A stretch of 64,000 bases of DNA from Modestobacter sp. VKM Ac-2985 (GTDB taxonomy: Bacteria > Actinomycetota > Actinomycetes > Mycobacteriales > Geodermatophilaceae), in NCBI RefSeq assembly GCF_026967925.1, contig NZ_JAPVBI010000002.1, positions 983,628 to 1,047,627 on the forward strand. Direction: 5' to 3'. Below, piece by piece: positions 44,572 through 53,515 of the stretch. The position numbers and the translations under genes are program-made. Numbering within the stretch: position 1 is the first letter of the stretch; each line of letters starts with the position of its first letter. The notes beneath the pieces are model-generated. The model saw only the letters and a program-made list of their open reading frames with translations. It did no database searches and was not told the origin of the DNA.

Positions 44572-44602
44572 GGGCCCAGAGCGCGAGGAGCGCCCTGGGC
44601 CC
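44572..44602 (+). terminator. Second tandem hairpin after the amidase gene
   Basis: 13-base arms GGGCCCAGAGCGC and GCGCCCTGGGCCC (one mismatch) enclose a GAGGA loop, four bases after the first hairpin. Confidence 0.6.
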
Positions 44603-45055
44603 CGGACCGACCGAGCCGCACGGGCGAGCCCGGGGCAGGTGGGCGGGGTGATGTCGGACCCCCGACGGGGACGGCGCACGTCGTCGCCGGTCCACTCCGC
44701 GGCGATCGGTGCGCAGAGCCTCGCGGTTCACCGGGCCGCCTCCCGGTCCTAGCGTCCGCGACGAGCCGGGAGGCTCTCAGCGGACGGCGGCGTCCTCACG
44801 GAGCTGGGTCACGATCGCTCCGGGTCGTCGAGGACGGGGTGGTCACGCGGCGGCCAGCTGCACGCGTTCGGCTGACGGGCCGCGGTCGACGGATGGCCCG
44901 CAGGACTCCCGTCGACGGGCCCACGCGTCGTCCTCGCACGGCACTGGGCTCTGCCCCGTCGGTGTCGACTGGGTACCGCCGCGCTGGCAGCTGCGTGCTG
45001 CCTCCGCCGGCACCCCGCCGGGCTGCGCGACGGGGGTCTCGTCCCCTGCGGCCCT

Positions 45056-45079
45056 CCCCGCGACCGATCAGCCGCGGGG
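45056..45079 (-). terminator. Candidate terminator of the glycan export operon
   Basis: A 7-bp CCCCGCG/CGCGGGG stem with a ten-base loop lies 10 bp beyond the stop of the ATPase gene, last of the minus-strand operon. Confidence 0.5.
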
Positions 45080-45088
45080 GATCAGCCG

Positions 45089-46318
45089 TCAGCTCATGCT
45101 GGCCGAGGTGGCCCACTGCTCCCACGTCGGCACCAGCGTCGGCTGGGCGCCGACCAGCCCCACCGAGCGGCCGTCGCCCTCCACGGTGAAGGTCGCGGCC
45201 TGGGGCAGCCGGTGGATCTCCGCGCCGTGCCAGATCGCCAGCGCACCGTGCACCTGGTACTGGCCGGCGCCGAGCCCGACGTTGCGCAGCCGGATCTCGA
45301 AGGTGCGGCGGCCGGAGAAGGACGGGAGCCGGGTCTTGAGCAGCCGGGTGTTCGTGCCGTAGAGGCTCTGCCCGGACGGGGTGTCCAGGCCGATGCCGAG
45401 GACCCAGTCGTCCAGGGTGTCCGGGGACTCGACGTCCACCTGGACCCGCAGGTCGTCGCCGCTGGACATCTCGCGGACGATGACGCCGTTGTCGTCCAGG
45501 ATGCGCACGGCGACGACCTTCGCCGCCACCTGCTGCTGCGCGGCCTGCTCGACCTGCTGCTCGGCTTGACGGGTGGCCTCGAAGTCGTCCCGCAGCGTGC
45601 GGGTGGCGAGGCGGGGGTCGCCGTCGACGATCACGTGCCCGGACTCGAGGACGACGGCCCGGTCGCACATGTCCACGACCTGGTCCAGCGCGTGCGTGAC
45701 CAGCACGATCGTCCGGCCTTCCTTCTGGAAGGTGCGGATGCGGTCCAGGCACTTGCGCTGGAACGGCTCGTCGCCGACGGCCAGCACCTCGTCGACCAGG
45801 AGGACGTCGGGGTCGACGTGCACGGCCACCGCGAAGGCGAGGCGCACGTACATGCCCGACGAGTAGAACTTCACCTGGGTGTCGATGAACTTCTCGATCC
45901 CGGAGAACTCCACGATCGGGTCGAAGAAGCGCTCGGTCTGAGCCCGGGACAGGCCCAGGATCGAGGCGTTGAGGTAGACGTTCTCGCGGCCGGTGAGGTC
46001 GGGGTGGAACCCGGCACCCAGCTCCAGCAGCGCAGCCAGCCGGCCACGTCGCTCCACCGACCCCGTGGTGGGCTGGAGGATGCCGCCGATGGTCTTGAGG
46101 AGGGTGCTCTTCCCGGACCCGTTCGGTCCGATGAGGCCCACCGTCGTGCCGGCCGAGATCTCCAGGTTGACGTTGCGCAGCGCCCAGAAGTCCTCGCGGT
46201 GCTGGCGGGACCGGGCTGCGTTGACGAGTCGCTCCTTGAGCGACTTGTCCTTGCGGATCACGAACCGCTGGGAGACGTCGTGGACTCGCACGACTGTCGG
46301 ACTGTCGGACACTGTCAC
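45089..46318 (-). CDS. Polysaccharide ABC exporter ATP-binding protein with C-terminal glycan-binding domain (Wzt type)
   Basis: This 409-aa ATPase energises export of a lipid-linked polysaccharide. The nucleotide-binding domain has Walker A GPNGSGKST (residues 64-72), the YSSGMYVRLAFAVA signature and LLVDEVLAVGD. A Gln-rich linker (about residues 247-270) leads to a C-terminal domain of roughly 135 residues like Wzt_C, which in O9a-type systems recognises the modified glycan terminus before export. The GTG start overlaps the permease stop (GTGA); GTG 46312 is an alternative two codons later. It is the last gene of a six-gene minus-strand run. Confidence 0.92.
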   Translation of the reverse strand: MTVSDSPTVVRVHDVSQRFVIRKDKSLKERLVNAARSRQHREDFWALRNVNLEISAGTTVGLIGPNGSGKSTLLKTIGGILQPTTGSVERRGRLAALLELGAGFHPDLTGRENVYLNASILGLSRAQTERFFDPIVEFSGIEKFIDTQVKFYSSGMYVRLAFAVAVHVDPDVLLVDEVLAVGDEPFQRKCLDRIRTFQKEGRTIVLVTHALDQVVDMCDRAVVLESGHVIVDGDPRLATRTLRDDFEATRQAEQQVEQAAQQQVAAKVVAVRILDDNGVIVREMSSGDDLRVQVDVESPDTLDDWVLGIGLDTPSGQSLYGTNTRLLKTRLPSFSGRRTFEIRLRNVGLGAGQYQVHGALAIWHGAEIHRLPQAATFTVEGDGRSVGLVGAQPTLVPTWEQWATSASMS

Positions 46319-47259
46319 AGCTCCTGAGCGAAGTTGGCTTCCAGGCGCGCGAACAGACGCTGCGCCAGCCAGACGAGTACGAGGCCGATCCCCAGCATGA
46401 TCAGCAACCGGGTGCCCAGCCCGTCCGGGAAGGGCTGGTCGGTGCCGGCGACCCACATGCCGCGCTGCATGCCCATGATCGCGACGGCCATCGGGTTCGC
46501 CAGGTAGAGCTGCTGGAGCCAGCCGCCGGCCACGATGTTCTGCACGAGTGCCCACGAGTAGACCACCGGTGTCGACCAGAAGAGCACGGTCAGGCCGATC
46601 TCGACCAGGTACTGCACGTCGCGCAGGTAGACGTTGACCGCGGACAGCACCAGGGCGAGCGCCGTCGCGTAGACCACGATGACCAGCAGGGACAACGGCA
46701 CGAAGAGCAGCCGCGAGCCGGTCGGGATCTCGCTGGCGACGACGACGCCGAGCACCAGGATGGCGAACTGGGTGGAGAAGGTGAACAGCCCCGACCCGAG
46801 GACGCTGAGCGGGAAGACCTCGCGGGGCAGGTAGACCTTCTTGATCAGCCCGGCGTTGCCGACGATGCAGCCTGTCCCGCCGGCCACCACGTCGGTGAAC
46901 AGCTGCCATGCGGTCAGGCCGGCGAAGACGTAGATGGCGAAGGAGGGGATGGACCGCTCCGCGCCGAGGAACTTGCCGATCGCGACGTAGTAGACCAGCA
47001 GGATGGCGATCGGGCGGAGCAGGCTCCAGAGGAACCCGAGCGCGCTGTCCTTGTAGCGGGCCTTCAGCTCGCGCCGGACCAGCAGGCCCAGCAGCTCGCG
47101 GTACTCGCCGAGGTCACGGATCGACTGCCAGGTGCCGCGGAAGAAGCCCCTCGTCGGGCCGGCCGAGACGAGTGCCTCCTCGTTCAGGCGGGCCATGCGT
47201 TCCTTGGCGACCTCGGACGTCGATGAGACGCCGACCTTCTCGGGGGCCTGGCTCGTCAT
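46315..47259 (-). CDS. Polysaccharide ABC exporter permease (Wzm type)
   Basis: This 314-aa permease has a 65-residue cytoplasmic N-terminus and six predicted membrane segments of the ABC2 family. The ELKARYKDSALGFLWSLLRPI gate-helix region, IKKVYLPREVFPLS and YLRDVQYLVEIGLTVLFWSTPVVYS are hallmarks of O-antigen/teichoic acid exporters. It pairs with the adjacent Wzt-type ATPase. Its ATG overlaps the upstream glycosyltransferase stop and its stop overlaps the ATPase start. Confidence 0.92.
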   Translation of the reverse strand: MTSQAPEKVGVSSTSEVAKERMARLNEEALVSAGPTRGFFRGTWQSIRDLGEYRELLGLLVRRELKARYKDSALGFLWSLLRPIAILLVYYVAIGKFLGAERSIPSFAIYVFAGLTAWQLFTDVVAGGTGCIVGNAGLIKKVYLPREVFPLSVLGSGLFTFSTQFAILVLGVVVASEIPTGSRLLFVPLSLLVIVVYATALALVLSAVNVYLRDVQYLVEIGLTVLFWSTPVVYSWALVQNIVAGGWLQQLYLANPMAVAIMGMQRGMWVAGTDQPFPDGLGTRLLIMLGIGLVLVWLAQRLFARLEANFAQEL

Positions 47260-48800
47260 GATCGGTCCACTTCTTCTTCCACGAGGTGTGTCCAGGTCTC
47301 TGCGGCGTACTCGTCCCAGGTCCGCAGCGGCCGGCTGGCGGCGGCTGCCCGCAGCTCGCCGTGGCGCTCGGGGTCGGTCAGGACCTGGGCGAGCCCGGCG
47401 ACGAGAGAGTCGTCGTCCCGGGGGTCGACCAGCACGGCGCCACCGTCGGCCGCGATCTCGGCCATGCTGCCGAAGGCGGAGGTGACCACCGGTGTGCCGG
47501 AGGCCAACGCCTCGGCAACAGGGAGCCCGAACCCCTCGTTCAACGACGGGAACACCAGGCAGTGGCTGAGGTGGTAGGCCGCCCACAGCTGCTCGTCGGT
47601 CACCGACCTCAGCGTCTCGATGGGGCGTCCGGCCTCGCGGAGCCGGGCGACGCCCGCGTCGAACCGCTGGCTGTTCCAGGAGTGCCCACCGATGAAGGTG
47701 AGGCTGAAGCGGACGCCGCGCCGCCAGAGGACCTCGGCTGCGTGCAGGACGGCGAGGTGGTTCTTGCGGGGCTCGTGCGTACCGACGCAGAGGACGACGG
47801 GCAGGGTGCCGATCACGAGTCGCTCGCGCATCTCCGCCAGCGCCCGCTCGGTCGGCGCCTGGGCCTCGACCGGCAGGCTGACCGCCTCGATCTCCGGACC
47901 GCGCACGCCGATCGCCGACAGCATGTGCCGCCAGCCCCGGTACTCCTCGGCGGCTGCCTCGGAGATGCCGGCCACGCGGTCGAAGTGCCGGACCGCGGCC
48001 AGGTTGTTGGCGAAGGCCTCGCTCACGTTGACGTCGGTGGTCTCCGCGGAGCTGATGGGCACGCAGTCGAAGCCGATCACCCCGGTGCGGCTGCGGGAGA
48101 AGCGCGCGAGGGCCAGCAGCCGGTACGTGCGCTCCCGCTCCGGGGCCAGCTCGGGCAGGAGGTAGGTCGCGCGCCACGGGACCACGACCGTCTCCGGCGC
48201 GTCGGCCAGCACGGTGTCTGCACCACGGGCACTGCCGGTGAGAGCCCGCGACGCCTCGTGGACGCGCAGCCGCCGGAGGGCGTGCTGCCCGGGGTGCCAG
48301 CCGATGAGCACGACCTCGTGGTCCCTGGCCCAGCGGCTGGCCGTCATCCGGGCGACCCGCTGGATCCCGGTCGCCAGCTCGGTGCGGCTGGTGTGCTCGA
48401 GGTCCACCAGCACCTCGCCGGAGACCACCTCGACTGCCGGCTGGGCCTCGCCGGTGAGCTGCCGGCGGAGCCAGCCCTCGGCGACGAGGCGGCTGAGCAC
48501 GGGGCCCGGCCCCTCCGTGCGGCAGGCCCGGGCAGCCCGGACCACGTCGGGCGCCTCGGGGAGAGCGGCGGTCAGGACGGCGATGGTGAGCCACACCTCG
48601 TCCGGGTGCGGGTCGGCGAGCCGGTCCTCCACGGCGGCCAGGGTCGACTGCGGGTCGTCCACGGTGGACGGCTGCAGCTCGAGGGCCGCGGCCAGGGTCG
48701 CGAGACGGTCCCGGATCACCCCGGTGCGCTTGCCCGGCAGCTGCAGGAGCCGGCCCAGGGACAGCTCCGGCAGCATCTGCGTTGCAGTCGTGAGCCTCAT
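47256..48800 (-). CDS. Glycosyltransferase (GT4/GT-B) with N-terminal helical extension
   Basis: This 514-aa protein has a roughly 150-residue helical N-terminal domain and then a GT-B fold. The core begins with a LVDLEHTSRTELATGIQRV-like segment and ends in the GT4 motifs VGTHEPRKNHLAVLHA, SLTFIGG and FPSLNEGFGLPVAEALASGTPV with the conserved E-x7-E. It is a paralogue of the next gene upstream. The donor is probably a nucleotide-activated mannose or 6-deoxyhexose, given the gmd genes nearby (inference). Its ATG lies behind GAGGAG and overlaps the stop of the upstream paralogue. Confidence 0.88.
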   Translation of the reverse strand: MRLTTATQMLPELSLGRLLQLPGKRTGVIRDRLATLAAALELQPSTVDDPQSTLAAVEDRLADPHPDEVWLTIAVLTAALPEAPDVVRAARACRTEGPGPVLSRLVAEGWLRRQLTGEAQPAVEVVSGEVLVDLEHTSRTELATGIQRVARMTASRWARDHEVVLIGWHPGQHALRRLRVHEASRALTGSARGADTVLADAPETVVVPWRATYLLPELAPERERTYRLLALARFSRSRTGVIGFDCVPISSAETTDVNVSEAFANNLAAVRHFDRVAGISEAAAEEYRGWRHMLSAIGVRGPEIEAVSLPVEAQAPTERALAEMRERLVIGTLPVVLCVGTHEPRKNHLAVLHAAEVLWRRGVRFSLTFIGGHSWNSQRFDAGVARLREAGRPIETLRSVTDEQLWAAYHLSHCLVFPSLNEGFGLPVAEALASGTPVVTSAFGSMAEIAADGGAVLVDPRDDDSLVAGLAQVLTDPERHGELRAAAASRPLRTWDEYAAETWTHLVEEEVDRS

Positions 48801-50332
48801 CGGGGCTGTTCTCCTCGGGGCAGCGGGCGCGCCAGGGCGTCCCAGAGCTCTCGGGCGTAGTCGTCCCACGTCCGCACGGGACGAGACCGGGCGCCCTGCT
48901 GGAGCTCGGTGATGAGCGCGTCGTCGGTCAGCAGTCGGCGCATGGCGTCGGCCAGGGCGTCGTCGTCCCGGGGGTCGACCGTGAGCGCTCCACCCTCGGC
49001 GGCGATCTCGGCGGTGCTGCCGTAGTCGGTGGTCAGCGCAGGGGTGCCGTAGGCGAGGGACTCGGCCACGGGGAGGCCGTAGCCCTCGTGCAGGCTGGCG
49101 AAGACCGTGAAGCGCGCCCGACGGTAGAGCCCCCAGAGCTCCTCGTCGCTGATCCGCACGGCCACCGACACGGGGCGGCCGCTGGCGGCCAGCTGGTTCA
49201 TCGATGCGTCGAACTCGGTGCGCCAGCCGCCTCCACCGATGAACTTCAACTCGAAGCGCAGCCCCTCCCGCCACAGCCGCTCGGCGGCGTGCAGCACGGC
49301 GAGCTGGTTCTTGCGGGGCTCGAAGCTGCCGACCGAGATCACGACGGGCCGCTCGTGCGGCGAGGCCGGGCTCCCGGTCGGGACGGGTACCTCGACGGGC
49401 AGCGCCACCTCGACGACCTCGGGACCCGGGAGTCCCTGCGACGGCATCATCCGGGAGAAGCCGCGGAACTCCTCGGTCGCCGAGGCGGAGATGCCCGCGA
49501 CGACCCGGGCGTGCTTGACCACCGAGAGGTAGTGCACGAACCGGTCGGGCAGCCCGGGGTGGATGAGCTCGGGACTGACGATCGGGATGCAGTCGTACCC
49601 GATCGCGGTCACGGTGTTGCCGCTGTGCTCGGCCAGCGCGGCGATCGCGGGGCAGCGCGCCGGCTCCGGGTTCTCCGGCAGGATCACCGTGCTGCGCCAG
49701 GGCACCAGCAGCCGAGGCGGCGTGGTGCCGGCCTCGGTGCCCAGCTCGGGGTCGGAGACGGTGGTCCGGGTCTGACCCCAGCGGAGGACGAGGTCGCGCT
49801 CGTGCGCGTCGAGCTGGCGCAGCGCGCCGTTGGACCGGGTCCAGGCGACGAGGAGCAGGTCGTGGTCACGGTCCCACCGCGGGACCGTCTCGCGGACCAC
49901 CCGCTGGATGCCGGTGTGGTGCTCGTTGGTCGCGCAGAAGTCGACGTCGGCCACCACCGCGCCGACGACGACGTCCATCTCGGCGGACGGGGTCCCGGCG
50001 TTCAGCACGGCGGAGTGTGCGGCTTCCAGCAGCCACGCCACGGCGTCCCCGGTGTCGTCCAGCTGCAGGCGACGGCGGGCGTCGACCAGCTCGTCACCGG
50101 TCGGGAAGGCGCTGGACAGTGCGGTCAGCAGCAGCCAGAGGTGCTGGGTGTCGCCGCTGGCACGGACCGTCTCGACCAGGTGCCACAGCAGCTGGGCGGC
50201 CTCCTGCTCGGGGTCCGGTGCCGGCGGAGGAACCTGGTCCAGCAGCTGCTGCGCGGCGGCACCGAGGCGCTGGACCAGCGCGCGGGCGACATCGGTCGCG
50301 GCGGAGCCGGCCTGGGGGAGCGTGCTCGTCAT
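48797..50332 (-). CDS. Glycosyltransferase (GT4/GT-B), paralogue of the adjacent gene
   Basis: This 511-aa protein has the same layout as its neighbour: an N-terminal helical domain of about 150 residues, the junction FCATNEHHTGIQRVVRE, then a GT-B core with GSFEPRKNQLAVLHAAERL, ELKFIGGGGW and FASLHEGYGLPVAESLAYGTPA. The HTGIQRV motif marks a subgroup seen in polysaccharide loci. It probably adds a sugar to the exported glycan. The ATG overlaps the FkbM gene stop and its stop overlaps the next ATG. Tandem duplication followed by divergence is likely. Confidence 0.88.
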   Translation of the reverse strand: MTSTLPQAGSAATDVARALVQRLGAAAQQLLDQVPPPAPDPEQEAAQLLWHLVETVRASGDTQHLWLLLTALSSAFPTGDELVDARRRLQLDDTGDAVAWLLEAAHSAVLNAGTPSAEMDVVVGAVVADVDFCATNEHHTGIQRVVRETVPRWDRDHDLLLVAWTRSNGALRQLDAHERDLVLRWGQTRTTVSDPELGTEAGTTPPRLLVPWRSTVILPENPEPARCPAIAALAEHSGNTVTAIGYDCIPIVSPELIHPGLPDRFVHYLSVVKHARVVAGISASATEEFRGFSRMMPSQGLPGPEVVEVALPVEVPVPTGSPASPHERPVVISVGSFEPRKNQLAVLHAAERLWREGLRFELKFIGGGGWRTEFDASMNQLAASGRPVSVAVRISDEELWGLYRRARFTVFASLHEGYGLPVAESLAYGTPALTTDYGSTAEIAAEGGALTVDPRDDDALADAMRRLLTDDALITELQQGARSRPVRTWDDYARELWDALARPLPRGEQPR

Positions 50333-51300
50333 GCGCGGCGACTCCGGCGCAGCTGGGCGCTGCGGACGTCCCGCAGGGGCGCGGTGACACGCCAGGACAG
50401 GGTCTCGTGCATCGCGTCGAGCTCGGCGCGCAGCCGGGCCGACTCGTGCGATGCGACGCCACCGGCACCCGGGGTGTGCACGGCAGCCGAGGCGGCCTCG
50501 GCCCAGTGCGTCAGCACCTTGCCACGCCACTTGATCAGCTGCTCCAGCAGCTCCGCGTTCTCCGCGGTCAGGACGTCGACGCGCTGCTCGGCCTCGTGCG
50601 CTGCCCGGCTGATCCACGGGTCGAGGGCGCAGGCCGGGTGGTCCAGGAGCCGGGTGAGCTCGGCGTGCTCGTCGGCGACGTACCAGCGGGAGAGCCCGTC
50701 GAAGAGGCAGAACTGGTAGCCGGCGTCGGTGACGAGCGACTCCCAGGCCTCGTGGGTCCGCACGGCGCTCATCGGCGCGGTGGCCTCGATGACCACCACC
50801 CAGGGGCGCCATCTCTTCAGGTCGATGCTCTCCAGCACTTGCCGCTCGGCACCCTCGGTGTCGATGACGAGGAAGTGCACGTCCTCACCGGCGGGCACGT
50901 GCTCGTCGAGGACGTCGTCGAGTCGCCGGGCCGGGACGGAGACCGCCTCGACCGGCCAGCCCGATCGGGCGTGCTCGGCGCCCACGTCGTCCCGCAGCGT
51001 CGAGAGCCCGCTGTCCGGGATGACGTGCAGCGTGATCGACTCCACGTCCTGGGACGTGATCGCCGCCTCGACGACGGTGTCCCGTGGGCGAGCCTCGCGG
51101 AACCGCTGGGCGAAGGCCGGCACGGGCTCGATCTCGAGACCTGACCAGCCCCGGTCGTAGAATGCGCGGCTGATCGAGTGGGTCTTCGGGTCGTTGGCGC
51201 CGACCTCCACGTAGCGGCCGGGGGTCACCGAGTGCAGGGCCCGCCACAGGACGACGTCCTCGCCGTTCTGGGCGTACGACACGAAGGGGTCATTCGTCAC
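50329..51300 (-). CDS. FkbM-family methyltransferase
   Basis: This 323-aa SAM-dependent methyltransferase begins FVSYAQNGEDVVLWRAL and has the SAM loop YVEVGANDP (residues about 30-38), the IEPVPAFAQRF acidic loop and DVHFLVIDTEGAERQVLESID, all typical of FkbM. A C-terminal helical stretch of about 100 residues follows. It may O-methylate a sugar of the glycan, a modification that could act as the chain-end signal read by the Wzt C-terminal domain (inference). The GTG start lies six bases after a TACAGT -10 element. Confidence 0.88.
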   Translation of the reverse strand: MTNDPFVSYAQNGEDVVLWRALHSVTPGRYVEVGANDPKTHSISRAFYDRGWSGLEIEPVPAFAQRFREARPRDTVVEAAITSQDVESITLHVIPDSGLSTLRDDVGAEHARSGWPVEAVSVPARRLDDVLDEHVPAGEDVHFLVIDTEGAERQVLESIDLKRWRPWVVVIEATAPMSAVRTHEAWESLVTDAGYQFCLFDGLSRWYVADEHAELTRLLDHPACALDPWISRAAHEAEQRVDVLTAENAELLEQLIKWRGKVLTHWAEAASAAVHTPGAGGVASHESARLRAELDAMHETLSWRVTAPLRDVRSAQLRRSRRA

Positions 51301-51306
51301 GGCGCC

Positions 51307-51312
51307 ACTGTA
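51307..51312 (-). promoter_or_regulatory. -10 element of the FkbM gene (TACAGT)
   Basis: On the minus strand TACAGT, six bases, then GTG at 51300. This gives the run FkbM to Wzt its own leaderless promoter. Confidence 0.5.
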
Positions 51313-51332
51313 ACGGCGTCGGCGGAGGTGCT

Positions 51333-52442
51333 TCAGGCGTGCGCGGCGGCCGCGCGGTAGGCCTCGAGGTGCGCCCGGGCGCTGCGTTCCCAGGTGAACG
51401 CGCGCGTGTGCGCACGCCGGGCAGTCGATGCCGAACCGTCATCATCTTCGGCGTGGCGCAATCCCACCAGCACCTCTGACCACGCCTCCACGTCCTGTAC
51501 CGGCACGAGCGTGGCCAGCCCGCCGCTGATCTCCCGGTGGGTCGGGATGTCGCTGGCCAGTACGCGCACCCCGGCGGCCATGGCCTCGATGACCGGCAGG
51601 CCGAACCCCTCGTAGAGCGACGGGACGCAGACCGCGGTGGCGCCGGCCACCGTGCTCCGGAGGTCCTCGTCGGTCAGGAAGCCCAGCAGCAGCGTGTGCT
51701 CGGGATCGGGCTGCTGGCCGCCCCAGGCGTCGCCCCATCCGGCCGGGCCCACCAGGGCGAGCGGCGGGACGTCGGGGTCGGCGCGGCGGGCGAGGGCGTG
51801 GGCCCGGATGAGCGTGCCGAGGTTCTTCCGCGGCTCACGGTTGCCGACGAAGAGGAGATAGCGGTCGGGGAGCCCCAGGACTCGGCGCCGCTCCTCGCTC
51901 AGCGGCTGGGACCGGCCCCACTCCGGGTCCACGCCGTTGGGCGCGACGACCACGGTCTCGCTCGCCAACGAGTACTCCGCGACCAGCTCGTCGGCGATCG
52001 TGTGGCTGACCGCGATGACCCGGGCCGCCCGGCGCAGTGCATCCGGGACCAGGTGCCGGTACGCCCGCACCTGGTCGTCGACGGTCTCGGGGAAACGCAG
52101 GTAGGTGAGGTCGTGCACCGTGACGACGCCGCCGGCGCGGGCCAGTGGCGGGAGGACGAAGTTGGTGGCGTGGAAGACGTCGACCTTCCCGGTCAGGAGC
52201 TCGACCGGCGGGAAGGGCACGCGCGCCCACATCCTGTTCAGCAGCCGGGCAGGCGCGCGGCGGGGTGCGGGAGTCGTGCCCGGTGGCCAGGGAGCGGGCA
52301 CCTGCCCCCGGATGCTGAACAGGGTGAGCACCGGCTCGACACCGGAATCGATCTCGTGGAGACCCGACAGCAGTCCGCTGAGATAACGGCCGACACCACT
52401 CCGCTGGCCCAGCAGCGGGGTCGCGTCGACACCGACCCTCAT
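51333..52442 (-). CDS. Glycosyltransferase family 4 protein
   Basis: This 369-aa GT-B enzyme starts RVGVDATPLLGQRSGVGRYL, with VVTVHDLTYLRFPE, VIAVSHTIADEL, FVGNREPRKNLGTLIRAHAL and CVPSLYEGFGLPVIEAMAAGV carrying the E-x7-E donor site. These mark the mannosyl/rhamnosyl-transferase-like GT4 group. It lies 32 bp upstream of the FkbM gene and is divergent from gmd copy 1. Confidence 0.92.
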   Translation of the reverse strand: MRVGVDATPLLGQRSGVGRYLSGLLSGLHEIDSGVEPVLTLFSIRGQVPAPWPPGTTPAPRRAPARLLNRMWARVPFPPVELLTGKVDVFHATNFVLPPLARAGGVVTVHDLTYLRFPETVDDQVRAYRHLVPDALRRAARVIAVSHTIADELVAEYSLASETVVVAPNGVDPEWGRSQPLSEERRRVLGLPDRYLLFVGNREPRKNLGTLIRAHALARRADPDVPPLALVGPAGWGDAWGGQQPDPEHTLLLGFLTDEDLRSTVAGATAVCVPSLYEGFGLPVIEAMAAGVRVLASDIPTHREISGGLATLVPVQDVEAWSEVLVGLRHAEDDDGSASTARRAHTRAFTWERSARAHLEAYRAAAAHA

Positions 52443-52520
52443 GGTCGGTCCACGCGCGCGGTCGGCCTGGGCGTCACCAGCATCCTCGGTACCTTAGGCG
52501 GACCCGTCGTCATCCAGTCG

Positions 52521-53515
52521 AGGACACATGAAGCGCGCACTCATCACCGGCATCACCGGTCAGGACGGTCTGTACCTGTCCGAGCTGCTGCTGTCGAAGG
52601 GCTATGAGGTCTACGGCCTCATCCGGGGGCAGAACAACCCGAAGCTCGACCTGGTCCGTCAGACCGTGCCGGACGTGAAGCTGCTGACCGGTGACATCAC
52701 CGACCTGTCCAGCCTCATCCGGGCCTTCTCCGAGGCTCAGCCCGACGAGGTCTACAACCTGGGCGCCATCTCCTTCGTGGCGTACTCCTGGGAGAACGCC
52801 CGGCTGACGTCGGACGTCACCGGCATCGGTGTGCTGAACATGCTGGAGGCGACCCGGCTCTACGCCGGCAGCGACCTGTCGAAGGTGCGCTTCTACCAGG
52901 CGTCGAGCTCGGAGATGTTCGGCAAGGTGCAGGACGTCCCGCAGCGGGAGAGCACCTTGCTGTGGCCGCGGTCGCCGTACGGCGTGGCCAAGGTGTACGG
53001 CCACTACATGACGATCAACTACCGCGAGTCCTACGGCATGCACGCCAGCTCCGGCATCCTGTTCAACCACGAGTCGCCCCGCCGCGGCCCGGAGTTCGTC
53101 ACCCGCAAGGTCACCCAGGCCGTGGCGCGCATCTCCCTGGGCCTGCAGGAGAGCATCGCGCTGGGCAACCTGGACGCCAAGCGTGACTGGGGCTTCGCCG
53201 GTGACTACGTCGACGCGATGTGGCGGATGGTGCAGCAGGACGAGGCCGATGACTACGTGGTCGCGACCGGTGAGACGCACTCCATCCGGGAGCTGCTGGA
53301 GATCGCCTTCGCCCACGTGGGCATCGAGGACTGGTCGGGCAAGGTGTTCCAGGACCCGCGGTTCTTCCGCCCCGCCGAGGTCGACCTGCTCATCGGTGAC
53401 CCGGCCAAGGCCAAGGAGAAGCTGGGCTGGACGCCGCAGGTCGGGTTCGAGGAGCTGGTCCGGATGATGGTCGACTCCGACCTGGCCCAGCAGAAGGAGC
53501 TCACGGGCCGGTGAG
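52521..53515 (+). repeat. Direct repeat, copy 1 of a 995-bp duplication
   Basis: This stretch, from seven bases before the gmd start to one base after its stop, matches 58998-59992 except at 53478 (C versus G) and 53503 (A versus G). Outside these limits the sequences are unrelated. Confidence 0.95.
52528..53514 (+). CDS. gmd: GDP-mannose 4,6-dehydratase, copy 1
   Basis: This 328-aa extended SDR converts GDP-D-mannose to GDP-4-keto-6-deoxy-D-mannose, precursor of GDP-rhamnose, fucose or aminodeoxy sugars. It has [17 protein letters not shown] (NADP loop, residues 5-21), [10 protein letters not shown] as [19 protein letters not shown] (catalytic Ser/Thr-Glu region), [10 protein letters not shown] (Tyr and Lys) and [18 protein letters not shown], which is characteristic of the enzyme. 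Length is normal. The stop overlaps the next GTG. The gene is repeated almost exactly at 59005-59991. Confidence 0.95.
   Translation: MKRALITGITGQDGLYLSELLLSKGYEVYGLIRGQNNPKLDLVRQTVPDVKLLTGDITDLSSLIRAFSEAQPDEVYNLGAISFVAYSWENARLTSDVTGIGVLNMLEATRLYAGSDLSKVRFYQASSSEMFGKVQDVPQRESTLLWPRSPYGVAKVYGHYMTINYRESYGMHASSGILFNHESPRRGPEFVTRKVTQAVARISLGLQESIALGNLDAKRDWGFAGDYVDAMWRMVQQDEADDYVVATGETHSIRELLEIAFAHVGIEDWSGKVFQDPRFFRPAEVDLLIGDPAKAKEKLGWTPQVGFEELVRMMVDSDLAQQKELTGR

Larger units (their letters stand above)
44523..45088. other. 566-bp spacer with no recognised gene
   Basis: This convergent spacer lies between the amidase and the ABC-transporter ATPase gene. It contains three terminator-like hairpins (annotated separately). 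The remaining 450 bp carry only short open frames with atypical codon patterns and no recognisable product. It may be a decayed region or the site of a past rearrangement. Confidence 0.5.

Noticed and set aside
44452-45362. Overlapping plus-strand open frames in the spacer after the amidase gene
   Set aside because: They run into the antisense of the Wzt gene, are Arg/Pro-rich, and lack ribosome binding sites or domains.
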